A stretch of 64,000 nucleotides of DNA from AP-15 sp963716115 (GCA_963716115.1 CAVQSZ010000006.1:124001-188000); one strand, 5' to 3'; positions 37,500-47,579 are shown, numbered from the stretch's first letter. The notes: generated by a model not told the origin, from the sequence alone. Numbers and translations are program-made.

Positions 37500-38231
37500 T
37501 CAGTGCAGGTGGATCGCGTCGCTCAGATAGAGGCAGGTCAGGATCGCGAACACATAGGCCTGCAGGATGTTGATCACGACTTCGAGCGCGATCAGCGCGA
37601 CGTTGAAGGTCAGCGGCAGAAAGCCGAACAGGCCCAGCGCCACGGTGAAGCCGGCGAAGACCGCGATCATCGTGTGCCCGGCCAGCATGTTGGCGAAGAG
37701 CCGCAGGCTGAGGCTGACCGGCCGGGTCAGGTAGGAGATGATCTCGATCGGCACCAGGAGCGGGGCCATGACGACGGGCGCGCCCGGTGGAAAGAAAAAG
37801 GTGAAGAAGCGAATGCCGTGGCGGATGAAGGCGATGACCGTCACGGTCGCGAACACGAACAGCGCCAGCGCGAAGGTGACGATGATCTGGCCGGTGAAGT
37901 TGAAGCTGTACGGGATCAGCCCAAGAAGATTGCCGAACAGGATGAACATGAAGATCGTGAAGACGAGCGGAAAGTATTTGCGGCCCTCGTCGCCGACATT
38001 CTCGCGCACCATCCCGGCGACGAACTCGTAGAGCAGCTCGACGACCGATTGCATTCGGCCCGGGACGAGCGCCGAGCGCGCCGTGGCCCCGACCAGCAGC
38101 ACCGTCGTCAGCGCCACCGCGATCGTCATCATCAGCGCCGAGTTGGTGTACGAGATGTCGACCGAGCCGATATGGAGCGGGATCAGCCGCTCGATCGTGA
38201 ACTGGTCCAGGGGTGAATGCTCAGCCGCCAA
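37500..38231 (-). CDS. atpB: ATP synthase F0 subunit a
   Basis: 243 residues with five to six membrane helices. The essential stator arginine is Arg177 in PVSLSLRLFANMLAGH, facing the c-ring Glu. NLLGLIPYSFNFTGQ and the C-terminal AYVFAILTCLYLSDAIHLH are family hallmarks. It lies upstream of atpE by about 50 bp and downstream of atpI. Confidence 0.96.
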   Translation of the reverse strand: MAAEHSPLDQFTIERLIPLHIGSVDISYTNSALMMTIAVALTTVLLVGATARSALVPGRMQSVVELLYEFVAGMVRENVGDEGRKYFPLVFTIFMFILFGNLLGLIPYSFNFTGQIIVTFALALFVFATVTVIAFIRHGIRFFTFFFPPGAPVVMAPLLVPIEIISYLTRPVSLSLRLFANMLAGHTMIAVFAGFTVALGLFGFLPLTFNVALIALEVVINILQAYVFAILTCLYLSDAIHLH

Positions 38232-38262
38232 TGTTTTCCTCGCCTAACGTCAGGTACCCGCC

Positions 38263-38607
38263 TCATTTGCGATCGGGACCGCGATCGCCGGCCGGCGGGT
38301 AGCCGTAGCCCACGCCTTTGGCGGCGCGGAAGACGTTGATCATGCCCGCCGCGATCCCGAGAAAGAAAAAGACGATCAGGCCAATGACCCCCCATGGCGC
38401 CGCCAGGAACCGGAAGGAAAGCCACCCGAACGCGCCGCCGACGCACAGCGCGGCGACGAGCTCGGTCGCGATCCGCAGTCCGAAGCCCAACGCCCCCCGC
38501 GGGGGCCCGCCGCGCCCATCCTCACCCTCCTGGAGCCGCGCCCGTCGCGCCTTGTCGATCCTGTCGCCAAGTCGCGCCAGGGGGTCCGGCGGCCGTTCCT
38601 CACTCAT
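38263..38607 (-). CDS. atpI: AtpI-like protein, first gene of the F0 operon
   Basis: 114 residues. The N-terminus is charged and helical; two membrane helices follow (about 45-66 and 70-92, with GGAFGWLSFRF and GVIGLIVFFFLGIAAGMINV). AtpI helps c-ring assembly and may aid magnesium supply. It starts the atpI-B-E-G-F set. The 90-bp gap before smc's end is the likely operon promoter region, but no clear consensus was seen. Confidence 0.9.
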   Translation of the reverse strand: MSEERPPDPLARLGDRIDKARRARLQEGEDGRGGPPRGALGFGLRIATELVAALCVGGAFGWLSFRFLAAPWGVIGLIVFFFLGIAAGMINVFRAAKGVGYGYPPAGDRGPDRK

Positions 38608-38701
38608 TCAGGAAAGCGCAGGCATCCGATACCCGTCCCAGCCGTATTGTGGCCAAAACGCGGCGCACCATAGTGGCGCGCCCGAGGCCTGTCAACGCGC
38701 C

Positions 38702-41700
38702 TCAGCCGGTTTGCCGCAGCGCCGCGGCGCGGCCGAAATCGACCGAGACCAGCTGCGAGACGCCGCGCTCGGCCATCGTCACGCCAAACAGGCGGTCGAC
38801 CCGCGCCATCGTGATGCGGTGATGGGTGATCACCAGAAAGCGGGTGCCGGCGCTGTCGGCGATCTCGGCGACCAGCCGGCAGAAGCGGTCGACATTGGCG
38901 TCGTCGAGCGGGGCGTCGACCTCGTCGAGGACGCAGACCGGGGCCGGGTTGGTCAGAAACACCGCGAAGGTCAGCGCCAGCGCGGTCAGCGCCTGCTCGC
39001 CGCCCGACAGCAGCGACAGCGCCTGCAGCCGCTTGCCGGGCGGGCTCGCCATGATCTCGAGCCCGGCGACCAGCGGGTCCGGGTCGTCGACCAGGGCCAG
39101 CTGCGCCTTGCCGCCGCCGAACAGCCGCGCGAACAGCCGGGCGAAATGGCCGTTGACCCGCTCGAAGGCCGCGGCGAGACGCTGCCGGCCTTCCTCGTTC
39201 AATGCGGCTGCGCCGCGGCGCAGCCGCGCGATCGCCTCGGTCAGCTCGGCGCGCTCTCGCCGCAGGCCGCCAAGCCGCGCTTCGGCGTCGGCGGCCTCGC
39301 GCTCGGCCATCAGATTGACCGGGCCGACGCCGTCGCGCTCGCGGGCGAGCCGGGCGAGCCGCGCCGCCGTCTCGGCCGCGTCGGGCGGCGCCTCGCCCTC
39401 GGCAAGGCCGGCGAGCCCGGCCAGCGCCTCGGGCGGCGACGCGAGGCGCTCGCCGATCTCGCGCTCGAGCCGGGCCAGCGCGTCGGCCGCGCTGTCGCGC
39501 CGCGCCTCGAGCCGGGCGCGCCCCTCGCGAGCCTCGGCCAGCGCCGTCTCGGCCGCGCGGGCGCTGTCAGCCGCGGCGCGCAGCCGCGTCTCCCCCAGCG
39601 CCAGCGCATCGGCGGCGCGGCGCGCGGCGGCGGCAGCCTGCGCGATATCGGCGGCGAGGGTTTCGCTCTGCGCGGCGATCGCCGCCGGGCGGGCGGCAAG
39701 CTCGGCGATTGCCTGCCTCGGCCGCGCCGCGCCTGGCGATCAGCGCCGCGCGCTGCGCCGTCGAGCGCTCGGATCGCTGCCGCCAGGAGCCCTCGTCGCG
39801 GTCGATCGCCGCCGCGCGCTGCCGGCGCTCCGTGGCGGCGCGGCTCAGCCGCTCGGCCGCCGCCAGCGCCGCCGCCTCGCGCCGGCGGGCCGCGCCGGCC
39901 GACCCGCGCGCCTCTTCGAGCGCCGCCTTTGTCCCCGCCGCCTGCGGCAACCGCCCGAGCTCCCGCTCCACGCGGCCGGCGCGATCGTCGAGCTCGGCGA
40001 GGTCGGCGGTCAGCTTCCCGATCGCATCGACCGCCGCGGCGAGCTGCGTTTGCGCCGTCAGCATCCGGCGCGCGAGAGCGGCGTCGGCGTCGCGGGCGCG
40101 GGCCAGCTCCGCCTCCGCCTCGCGCCGCCGCGCGCGGGCGAGGCGGTCGGCTTCGGCGGCCTGCTCGCGCAAGCCGCGCGCCGCCGCGGCCGCTGCGGCG
40201 GCAGCCCGGCTGTCGGCTTCGCGGCTCGCGATCTCCTCGGCGAGAACGGCGAGACGGTTCTTGTGGCGGAAGAGGTGGGCGGCCGGCGACGGGCGCGGCG
40301 CAATGCGGGTGAAGCCGTCCCAGCGCCATAATCGGCCGGCGCGGTCGACGAGCCGCTGGCCGGGCCCCAGATACGGCTGCAATTCCCGCCCGGCCGCCTC
40401 GTCCTCGACCCAGCCGGTGAGCGCGAGGCGGCGGCCGAGAGCGGACGGCGCCGTCATCGCCTCGGCCAACGGGCGGGCGGCGGCCGGCAGTGGCGCCGGG
40501 TTCTCGAGCGCCGGCAGGTCCCTCCAGAAGCCGGCGGCGGAAGGCCCCGCGCCGCCGGTCAGCGGCGCCGACAGCTCGTCCGCAAAGGCCGCCCCGACCG
40601 CCGCCTCGAAGCCGGCGGCGACCTGCACCGCCGACCAGACCGGCTCGCCGGGCTCGGCGTCCGGCGGCGGCGCGAGCAGCGCCTCCAGGGCCGCGGCTTC
40701 GGCGCCGAGGCGGGCGAGCGCGGTATCGACCTCGCGCCTCGTGTCGAGCGCGGCGGCCTCCTGCGCCCGGCGCGCCGCGAGCCGCCGCTCGGCGGCCTCG
40801 ACCGCGGCGCGGCTTTGCTCCGCCTCGCGCGCCGCCGCGTCGAGCGCGCCGGCCGCCGCCGCGGCCGCCGCCGCGGTCGGAGCCTCGGCGGCGGCCAGGG
40901 TCGCGCGCTCCCGCTCGGCCTGCGCCCGGCGCGCGCGCAGCCGGGCGCGATGCTCGTCGAGGTCGCGGCGCCGCCCGGCGAGCGCGGTCCGGCCCGCCTC
41001 GGCGGCGGCGGCGGCTTCGGTCGCGCGCTGCAATGCCGCTTCCGCCTCGGCGAGACCCGCCGAGGCCGCTTGCAGCGCCGCGGCGGCGGCCTCGCGCGCC
41101 GGCCCGTCCTCGGCGTCGGCCCGGTCGAGCGCCCGGCGTTCCTGCGCGAGCCCGGCGAGCGCCGCCGCGGCGTCGGCCAGGAGCTCGTCCTCGCGCCCGA
41201 GGTCGGCGGCGAGGTGGACCAGCCGGCGCTCCGCTTCGTCGCGCTCCGCGAGCACGCGCCGCAATTCCTCTTCGAGCCCGTCGCGGGCCTGGGTCAGCCG
41301 TTGCAGCCCGGCGGCCGCCTCGGCGTCGCCGCGCCGCAATTGCGGCAGCGCCGCCTCGGCCGCCTCGCGCCGCCGGCGCTCGCAGAGCGCGCGCTCGGTC
41401 AGCCCGGCGACGGCCCGCTCCGCCGCGCGCAGCTCGCCGGCGCCGCGCTCGGCCTCGGCGACGGCGGCGGTCCGGCGGGCGTGAAACAACAGCGCTTCGG
41501 CCCGGCGGATATGCTCGCCGAGGCGGCGGTATCGCTGCGCCTGCCGCGCCTGCTTCTTCAAGGCCTCGAATTGCGCGTCGATCGTCGCGATCACGTCGTC
41601 GAGCCGCAACAAATTGGCCGCCGCCGCTTCGAGCCGCTGCTCGGTCTCGCGGCGGCGCGCCAGCAGGCCGGCGGTGCCGGCCGCGCCTTCGAGGAGGAGG

Positions 41701-42182
41701 CGGCGGTCGGCCGGCTTGGCCTCGATCAGCGCGCCGATCCGGCCCTGGCTGATCAGCGCCCCGGACCCGGCGCCGGAAGCGGCGTCGGCGAACAGCAGCT
41801 GCACGTCGCGCGCCCGCGCCTCGCGACCGTTGATCCGATAAGCCGAGCCGCCGCCGCGCTCGATGCGGCGGACGATTTCGATCCGGTCGCGGCCGTTGCC
41901 GGCGAAGGGCGCGTCGCGGGCGCTGTTGTCGAAGGTCAGCGCCACCTCGGCGAGGTTGCGCGCCGGCCGCCCGGCGGCCCCGGCGAAGATCACATCGTCC
42001 ATGGCGCCGCCGCGCAGGCGCCGCGCCGAGGTCTCGCCCATGACCCAGCGCAGCGCCTCGGCGAGGTTGGACTTGCCGCAGCCGTTCGGGCCGACGATCC
42101 CGGTCAGGCCGGGCTCGATCGGCAGCTCGGCGCCGTCGACGAAGGATTTGAACCCGAGGAGGCGAAGCCGCTCGACCTGCAT
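38702..42182 (-). CDS. smc: Chromosome segregation protein SMC, frameshifted
   Basis: About 1,160 residues when joined over an indel near 39716. The N-terminal head has VGPNGCGKSNLAEALRWVMG (Walker A about 30-40). Long Ala/Glu/Arg coiled coils flank a hinge near residues 500-640 (VWSAVQVAAGFEAAVGAAFADE). The C-terminal head has LSLLSGGEQALTALALTFAVF and VCVLDEVDAPLDDANVDRF (signature and Walker B). SMC dimers organise and segregate the chromosome with ScpAB. Both heads being intact on either side of one missing base argues for a sequence error in a gene that is normally essential. Confidence 0.95.
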
Positions 42183-42601
42183 CGCCCTCCGTCCGTTCCC
42201 GGCCTAAACGCGATCGGACAATTTCAGGGGCTCGCTCGTCATTCCTGCGAAAGCGCAGAGCTGTCCGGGTCATGGCCGGACTTATTCCACGGTTGTCCGG
42301 CTGAGTCGTCGGCACAACGCACACGCGTACAAAATGCTATACGATATAACCAGAGATACCCCTTGCCCGGACTTGATCCGGGCATCCACGTCCTTGCAGC
42401 GGCCGCGGCGAAGGAAGGCGTGGACGGCCGGGTCGAGCCCGGCCGAGGGGATTTCAGGTTGTTTCGCGGCCCTGTCCCACAACACAATCTCGCGAACCGG
42501 ACAGCTGTGGACTTGTTCCGGCCATCCACGGAGGCAGGTGCGGTTTCCCCGCTTGCGCGGGGGCGACGGCATCCGACTGAAACGGCGCGCTTCATCTCAG
42601 G
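42183..42601. other. Intergenic region between smc and the DsbA-like gene
   Basis: Mostly the family-B element 42274-42523. Short flanks contain further palindromic pieces such as TTCCCCGCTTGCGCGGGGGCGACG near 42545-42570. No gene was recognised. Confidence 0.55.
42274..42523. repeat. Family-B MITE-like element, copy 3
   Basis: 250 bp. The left end GGCCGGACTTATTCCACGG (continuing TTGTCCGG) is mirrored by the right end (42497-42523, CCGGACAGCTGTGGACTTG and so on) as an imperfect 27-bp inverted repeat. The core has CCCGGACTTGATCCGGG and GCCGGGTCGAGCCCGGC. The core is inverted relative to 12060-12307. Confidence 0.65.
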
Positions 42602-43234
42602 TCAGGATTTCGGCGCGAGGGCGGTCAACTGCTTGTCGAACTCCTCGATCGTCGGGGCGCCGGCGAACTTGGCGCCATTGATGAAGAAGGTCGGCGTGGC
42701 GTTGACGTCGAGCTCCTTGGTGGCGACGAGCCTTCCCTCGACGATCTTGTTTTCGAGCGCGGTGTTCTTCAGGCAGGCGTCGAAATCCTCCTGGCTCATG
42801 CCGCCGAGGCGGGCGAGCCGCGCCAGCGCCTCCACGTAATCGCGCGACATCACCCATTTGTCCTGGGCGGCGAAGAAGGTGTCGATAAAGGCATAGAACC
42901 GGTCGGGCGCGGCGCAGCGCGCGACCATCGCCGCCCCCAGCGCCGGCTGGTCGAGCGGATAGTCGCGCAGCACCAGCCTGACCTTGCCGGTGTCGATCCA
43001 TTTCTTCTTCAGCTCGGGCAGCACCTCGTTGGCGAAATGCGCGCAATGCGGGCAGGTCAGCGAGGCGTATTCGATGATCGTGATCGGCGCGTCGGCATTG
43101 CCGAGGATGCGGTCGTCCTTGGTGACATCGAGCAGGGCGCGCGAATCGGCGGTTGGCGCATCGGCGGCGGACGCCGCCGGAACCGCCAGGACGAGGCCAT
43201 AAACGCCAACGAGCGCAAACCAGATTTTCCGCAT
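42602..43234 (-). CDS. DsbA-family thiol:disulfide oxidoreductase
   Basis: 210 residues: Sec signal peptide (residues 1-24, ending AASAAD), then a thioredoxin-fold with inserted helices. The active-site CPHC is Cys61-Cys64, followed by VNATPTFFINGAKFAGAP with the cis-Pro loop. It resembles the alphaproteobacterial DsbA/ScsC-like proteins that sit between dciA and smc, and would oxidise or isomerise disulfides in the periplasm. GAGG lies 6 nt before the start. Whether it works as oxidase or isomerase is not shown. Confidence 0.92.
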   Translation of the reverse strand: MRKIWFALVGVYGLVLAVPAASAADAPTADSRALLDVTKDDRILGNADAPITIIEYASLTCPHCAHFANEVLPELKKKWIDTGKVRLVLRDYPLDQPALGAAMVARCAAPDRFYAFIDTFFAAQDKWVMSRDYVEALARLARLGGMSQEDFDACLKNTALENKIVEGRLVATKELDVNATPTFFINGAKFAGAPTIEEFDKQLTALAPKS

Positions 43235-43306
43235 CTCGAGGTTCCTTGATACAACATGTTGAAGCTAGCCGGTTCGGCGACAGCGCGCAATACCCGGGGC
43301 GGCGGC

Positions 43307-43831
43307 TCAGCGGCGGGCCCCGATGACCGCGCGGCCGAGCCGGGCAAGAACCGCCCGCAGCTCGGGGTCGGCGATGCCGGAGAGCCGCGCCTCGAGCGCC
43401 GCGGCCTCGCCGGCGGTGAGCGTCGGCGGCGGCGGGGCGGCCGGGGCGGCCGGGAGCGGCAGGGGTCCCTGCACCTGGGTCAGGCGGGTGACGACGGGGC
43501 GGCCGAAATAAAGGTTGATGCGCTCGATCAGGAGCGGCGCGCGGTGCTGCAGCTCGAGCGCCGCCGCCGGCGCGGTGCGCAGCTTCAGGACGCCGTCGCG
43601 GCCGAGCGCTGTGGGCCAGGCCACGGCGGCCCAGCCGTTGCCGACGATCGCCGTCCACTCCGACTTGAGGCGGATCAGGATCCCGCCGCCGCGCCTGGCG
43701 ACGACGGGCGCGGCAAGCCTGGAGGCGGCGACGCCGACCGCGCGGAAGCCCTGCCGCCGCTCGCTTCCGGCGGCCGCGCCGGCTAGATTGGGGGCTGCTT
43801 TAAAGGTGTCGCGCTGCCGATTCGCCGCCAT
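43307..43831 (-). CDS. dciA: DciA (DUF721) replicative-helicase loader-like protein
   Basis: 174 residues from MAANRQRD (43831). The DUF721 core is present: LAAPVVARRGGGILIRLKSEWTAIVGNGWAA in order, then DGVLKLRTAPAAALELQHRAPLLIERINLYFG. A Pro/Ala linker and a C-terminal helix follow (ELRAVLARLGRAVIG). DciA interacts with DnaB in most bacteria lacking DnaC. Its start codon overlaps the divergent mutY start: both ATGs sit in one CATG (43829-43832), so each promoter must lie in the other gene or regulation is shared. Confidence 0.85.
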   Translation of the reverse strand: MAANRQRDTFKAAPNLAGAAAGSERRQGFRAVGVAASRLAAPVVARRGGGILIRLKSEWTAIVGNGWAAVAWPTALGRDGVLKLRTAPAAALELQHRAPLLIERINLYFGRPVVTRLTQVQGPLPLPAAPAAPPPPTLTAGEAAALEARLSGIADPELRAVLARLGRAVIGARR

Positions 43832-44912
43832 GGCATCGATCCGATCCGAACCCAATTCCGCGCCCGCCGCACCCGATCCGGCGGCGCTGCTGGCATGGTA
43901 CGACCGCCATCGCCGCGATCTCCCCTGGCGCGCGCCGCCCGGCTCGCGTCCCGACCCCTACCGCGTGTGGCTCAGCGAGATCATGCTGCAGCAGACGACG
44001 GTAGCGACGGTGGGCCCGTATTTTGACCAATTCGTGGCGCGCTGGCCCGAGGTTTCGGCGCTCGCCGCCGCCTCCCTCGACGATGTCCTGCGGCTCTGGC
44101 AGGGGCTCGGCTATTACGCGCGCGCCCGCAACCTGCACGCCTGCGCCCGCGCCGTGGCCGAGCGCCATGGCGGCGTCTTTCCCGACGACATCGCCCGGCT
44201 GCGGGCGTTGCCCGGGATCGGCGGCTACACCGCGGCGGCGATCGCCGCGATCGCCTTCGACCGGCGCGAGGCGGCGGTCGACGGCAATGTCGAGCGCGTG
44301 GTCGCCCGCCTGCATGCGGTGCGCGAGCCCTTGCCGGCGGCGAAGCCGCGCCTCGAGGCGCTCGCCGCGGCGCTGGTCCCGCCGCTTCGGGCGGGCGATT
44401 TCGCGCAGGCGATGATGGATCTCGGGGCGACGATCTGCACCCCGCGCCGGCCGCGCTGCGTGCTGTGCCCGTGGCGCGATTGCTGCGCCGCCCTGGCCTC
44501 GGGCCTCGCCGAAGCGCTGCCGGCGCGCGCCGCGCAGCCGGAGCGGCCGGAGCGCCGGGGCGTCGCCTTTTGGCTCGTCCGCGCCGACGGCGCGGTGCTG
44601 CTGCGCCGCCGCCCGGAGAAGGGGCTGCTCGGCGGCATGGTCGAAATCCCGTCGACCCCGTGGCGGGCCGAGCCCTGGACCATGGCCGAGGCGGTTCTGG
44701 CCGCTCCGGCCGCCGCCGAATGGGCGGCGCTGCCGGGGACGGTGCGGCACGGCTTTACCCATTTCCGGCTGGAGCTCGCGATCGTCGCGGCGACCGGCGC
44801 CGCGGAGGGGATCTGGTGCCCGGTCGATCGGCTCGGCGAGCACGCGCTGCCGACCCTGATGAAGAAAGTCGCCCGCCACGCGATCTCGGCGCTGGCGGCC
44901 AAGCCTTACGGA
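43830..44912 (+). CDS. mutY: A/G-specific adenine DNA glycosylase (3' end unresolved)
   Basis: About 361 residues. The catalytic residues are Glu50 in LSEIMLQQTTVATV and Asp151 in VDGNVERV. The helix-hairpin-helix is LPGIGGYTAAAIAA, and the 4Fe-4S cluster ligands are Cys203-x6-Cys210-x2-Cys213-x5-Cys219. The C-terminal NUDIX-like domain begins near 245 (GVAFWLVRADGAVLL) and ends LPTLMKKVARHAI. MutY removes adenine opposite 8-oxoG. No stop follows where expected: the frame runs open to 46100, through rnhB. The end given (after AAKPYG) is an estimate based on the convergent gene's limit. Confidence 0.92.
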
Positions 44913-45566
44913 CGGGCTCGCCGCAAGCGCCGCGAGCAGCGGCAGCCCGCCGGCGACGGCGAGCCTGACCGGCGCGAACGAGCGGCGGTGATGCGGCGTC
45001 ACGCCGAGCCGGTCGATCGCCGCGCCGTGCTCGCGCGTCGCGTAGCCGACATTGGTCTCCCAGCCGTACCCCGGATAGCGCGGCGCCAGATCGCGCATGA
45101 TCCGGTCGCGGGTCACCTTGGCGACGATCGAGGCCGCGGCGATCGAAAAGCTCAGCGCGTCACCCTTGACGACGGTCTGCACCGCGCAGCCGACGGGCGG
45201 CGCGATGGTCCCGTCGACCAGCGCGACATCGGGGCGGACCCCGAGCCCGGCGACCGCGCGCGCCATCGCCAGCAAGGCCGCGCGCAGGATGTTGATGCGG
45301 TCGATCTCGCGCGCGCTCGCCGCGCCGACCCCGATGCGCGCGCCGCCGCGGTCGACGCAGCGCCACAGAACCCGCCAGCACGCCTCGCGCTGCTGCGCCG
45401 ACAATGCTTTCGAGTCGTCGAGGCCGTCGCGCAGCGCCTTGGGCAACCGCCGCGCGTCGAGGATCACCGCGGCGGCGACCACCGGCCCGGCGAGCGGCCC
45501 CCGCCCGGCCTCGTCGACGCCGCACACGAGCCCCTTGCAGCGCCGCTCGATCGCGAAATCCGGCAT
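44907..45566 (-). CDS. rnhB: Ribonuclease HII (3' end unresolved)
   Basis: About 219 residues from MPDFAIERRC (45566). The acidic active site is clear: Asp18 and Glu19 in CGVDEAGRGPLAGPV, and Asp118 in VALVDGT; SIAAASIVAKVTRDR, PGYGWETNVGYATREH and HHRRSFAPV are family motifs. It removes RNA primers and misincorporated ribonucleotides. The frame does not stop after the usual end but continues into mutY; a TAA lies one frame off near 44908, so a single indel would restore a normal stop. The end coordinate is an estimate. Confidence 0.92.
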
Positions 45567-45665
45567 CGCCCCTCCCGGCGCCGCTTGTGGCACGCCGCGG
45601 CCGATCCCGGCAAGCCGGCTCGGGATTGCGATGGCGGATGCGCCGAACCGCGCTATCGTGGCTCG

Positions 45666-46100
45666 ATGACTGCATTGTGGCCTCAGCGAATCGCGGCGGC
45701 GGCGCTCGCCCTCCTGCTGCTCGCCGGGCCGCCGGCCCTGGCCTTCGACCTCTTCACGAAGCACGAGGTCACGGCCCAGTTCGCCACCCCCGACGGCAAG
45801 CCGATGGCGAACGCCGAGGTGCGCGTCTTCGCCCCCGGCGAGCCGGGCAAGGCGGCGGCGACCGGGCGCACCGACGCCGCGGGCAAGTTCGTCTTCGGCG
45901 CCGATCGGGACGGGATGTGGAGCGCCGAGGCGCGCAACGCCGACGAGGTGGCGCGGGTCATGATCCGGGTCGGCGGCGACCAGCAATCGTCGAGCCGGCT
46001 CCCGCTGCTGCTGATTATCGGCGCGCTCGCGGTGCTGGCGTTCGCGGTCGGCTGGCGGCGCCTGGTGAGCCAGGCCCGGGCGCGGCGGCCGAAGCCCTAG
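45666..46100 (+). CDS. Periplasmic domain protein with C-terminal membrane anchor
   Basis: 144 residues. Residues 1-26 are a Sec signal (AAALALLLLAGPPALAF). The mature region (HEVTAQFATPDGKPMANAEVRVF through GAADKFVF-type turn GTDAAGKFVF) has the Ig-like or carboxypeptidase-regulatory pattern seen in cobalt/nickel-associated periplasmic proteins. A C-terminal membrane helix (LLLIIGALAVLAFAVGW) and a basic tail follow. A Gly-rich polar linker precedes the helix. Monocistronic, divergent from rnhB. Specific role unknown. Confidence 0.65.
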   Translation: MTALWPQRIAAAALALLLLAGPPALAFDLFTKHEVTAQFATPDGKPMANAEVRVFAPGEPGKAAATGRTDAAGKFVFGADRDGMWSAEARNADEVARVMIRVGGDQQSSSRLPLLLIIGALAVLAFAVGWRRLVSQARARRPKP

Positions 46101-46230
46101 TGGTAGGAGCCCGACACTTGATTCCGTTCTTGCCTTCCCGGCGAAGGCCGGGACCCATCCTTGCCATGGGTACCGGCCTTCGCCGGTATGGTCGGTGGTT
46201 GGGTCACACCCGTCAGGCGCCATCCACTGG

Positions 46231-47088
46231 CTAAGTGACCATCAGCGCCTGGGGCAGGCTCGCGCTTCTGCCGAGGCCGTCGGTGACGACCACGTCCCAC
46301 CGGCCGGTCGGGACATCGGCTGCGAGCAGCAGCCTGCATCTGATCATGCTGGCGTTGGAGACCACGTCGCGGGCCATGATCTGGCTCGACCCCGAGGCGA
46401 TCTTGACCTCCTTTACGAGGTCGAGCCGATCGCCGGCGATTTCGAGATCGAGCGGGGCGCCGCCGCCGCGCGCCAGGCTCGTCGGGGCCACGCCGCGGAT
46501 TGCCGGCGGCGCTCCCGGCGCGGCCCCGACGGGCAGTCTCGCTTCGACCGCCCTCGCGCCGAAATAAAAGCTCGCGACCGAGGTCACCAGGGTCCCGATC
46601 AAGACCAGGAGCTGCTTGGCGAAATCGTCGCTGGCCGGGTTGCGGTCGTGGAAATAGATGGTGAACGGGCCGTCGCCGCCCGCCGGCGAGACGGCGACGA
46701 TCTGATCCTTGGGCAGGCTGGCGACGAAATCCGCGGTTTGCCGCTGCGTCAGCCCGGAGACCGAATTGACCCGGGCATTGGCCAGGCTGCCGTAAAGATA
46801 GACGGTCAGGACCGCGAACAGGACGATCAGCGAGAGCGCGATCACGGCCCGGATCGAGCCTTCCGGCAGGGCCAGCGCCTGGGTCTTGTCGTCGAGCCCG
46901 AAGACCGAGAAGGCGACCGACACCAGCGCCAAGGTCGCCAGCAGCAGCACCACCCCGGCGATCGCCAGCACCGGCAGCCCGATCTCGCTCGACACCCCCG
47001 CGAGGGAATATCTGAGGCCGAAGATCGCGCCGATCAGCAGGACCGCGACCACGACAATGACCGCGGCAGTCACCCGGTCGCCCTTCAT
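46231..47088 (-). CDS. Membrane protein with C-terminal beta-sandwich, unknown
   Basis: 285 residues. Four membrane segments can be seen (about 7-27, 40-65, 85-103 and 155-175). The region between the third and fourth faces one side of the membrane. The C-terminal 90 residues (LDLEIAGDRLDLVKEVKIASGSS; GRWDVVVTDGLGRSASLP) resemble an IPT/TIG fold. No family name is assigned. A small palindromic repeat lies just downstream (46131-46190). Confidence 0.6.
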   Translation of the reverse strand: MKGDRVTAAVIVVVAVLLIGAIFGLRYSLAGVSSEIGLPVLAIAGVVLLLATLALVSVAFSVFGLDDKTQALALPEGSIRAVIALSLIVLFAVLTVYLYGSLANARVNSVSGLTQRQTADFVASLPKDQIVAVSPAGGDGPFTIYFHDRNPASDDFAKQLLVLIGTLVTSVASFYFGARAVEARLPVGAAPGAPPAIRGVAPTSLARGGGAPLDLEIAGDRLDLVKEVKIASGSSQIMARDVVSNASMIRCRLLLAADVPTGRWDVVVTDGLGRSASLPQALMVT

Positions 47089-47174
47089 CGGCCGCCTCCC
47101 CGATTCGCGATGCGACCGCGGAAATTATCAATTTCCGGTGTTGGACGCCATCGGCAATGCGCTACCCCCGCGTT

Positions 47175-47579
47175 TCAACAACCGTCGGGGATCACCGCGA
47201 TGGCGCTGATCTCGATCAGGTAGTCGGGCGAGGTCATCTTCACGACCTCGACCATGGTGGAGGCCGGCAGCGGCTCGTTGAAGTATTCGCGCCGGACCCG
47301 ATGGATGGCGTCGAAATGCTCCATGTTACGGATGTAGACATCGACCCGGCAGATGTCGTCCATGCGACCGCCGGCGGCCTCGACCGCCGCCTTGATGTTC
47401 TCGCACACTTGGCGGGTTTGCGCCTCGATGTCGCCCATCCCGGCGATCGAGCCGTCCGGCCGGCGCGAGGTCATGCCGGAGATGAAGACCAGCCGGCCGC
47501 GCGCCTCGATCGCGGTCGCATGGGAAAAATGCCCGCTCGGCTGCCGCAGCCGCGGCGACACGATCTGCTGCTTGGCCAT
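47175..47579 (-). CDS. RidA/YjgF family protein
   Basis: 134 residues with the Rid-family core: GRLVFISGMTSRRPDGS, QTRQVCENIKAAVEAAGG, VDVYIRNMEHFDAI and PASTMVEVVKMTSPDYLIEI. In RidA proper, an Arg near position 105 deaminates reactive enamines; here the equivalent region reads STMVEVVKM, with no arginine, so this is an Rid-like member whose imine deaminase activity is doubtful. Divergent from pyrF by 55 bp. Confidence 0.87.
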   Translation of the reverse strand: MAKQQIVSPRLRQPSGHFSHATAIEARGRLVFISGMTSRRPDGSIAGMGDIEAQTRQVCENIKAAVEAAGGRMDDICRVDVYIRNMEHFDAIHRVRREYFNEPLPASTMVEVVKMTSPDYLIEISAIAVIPDGC

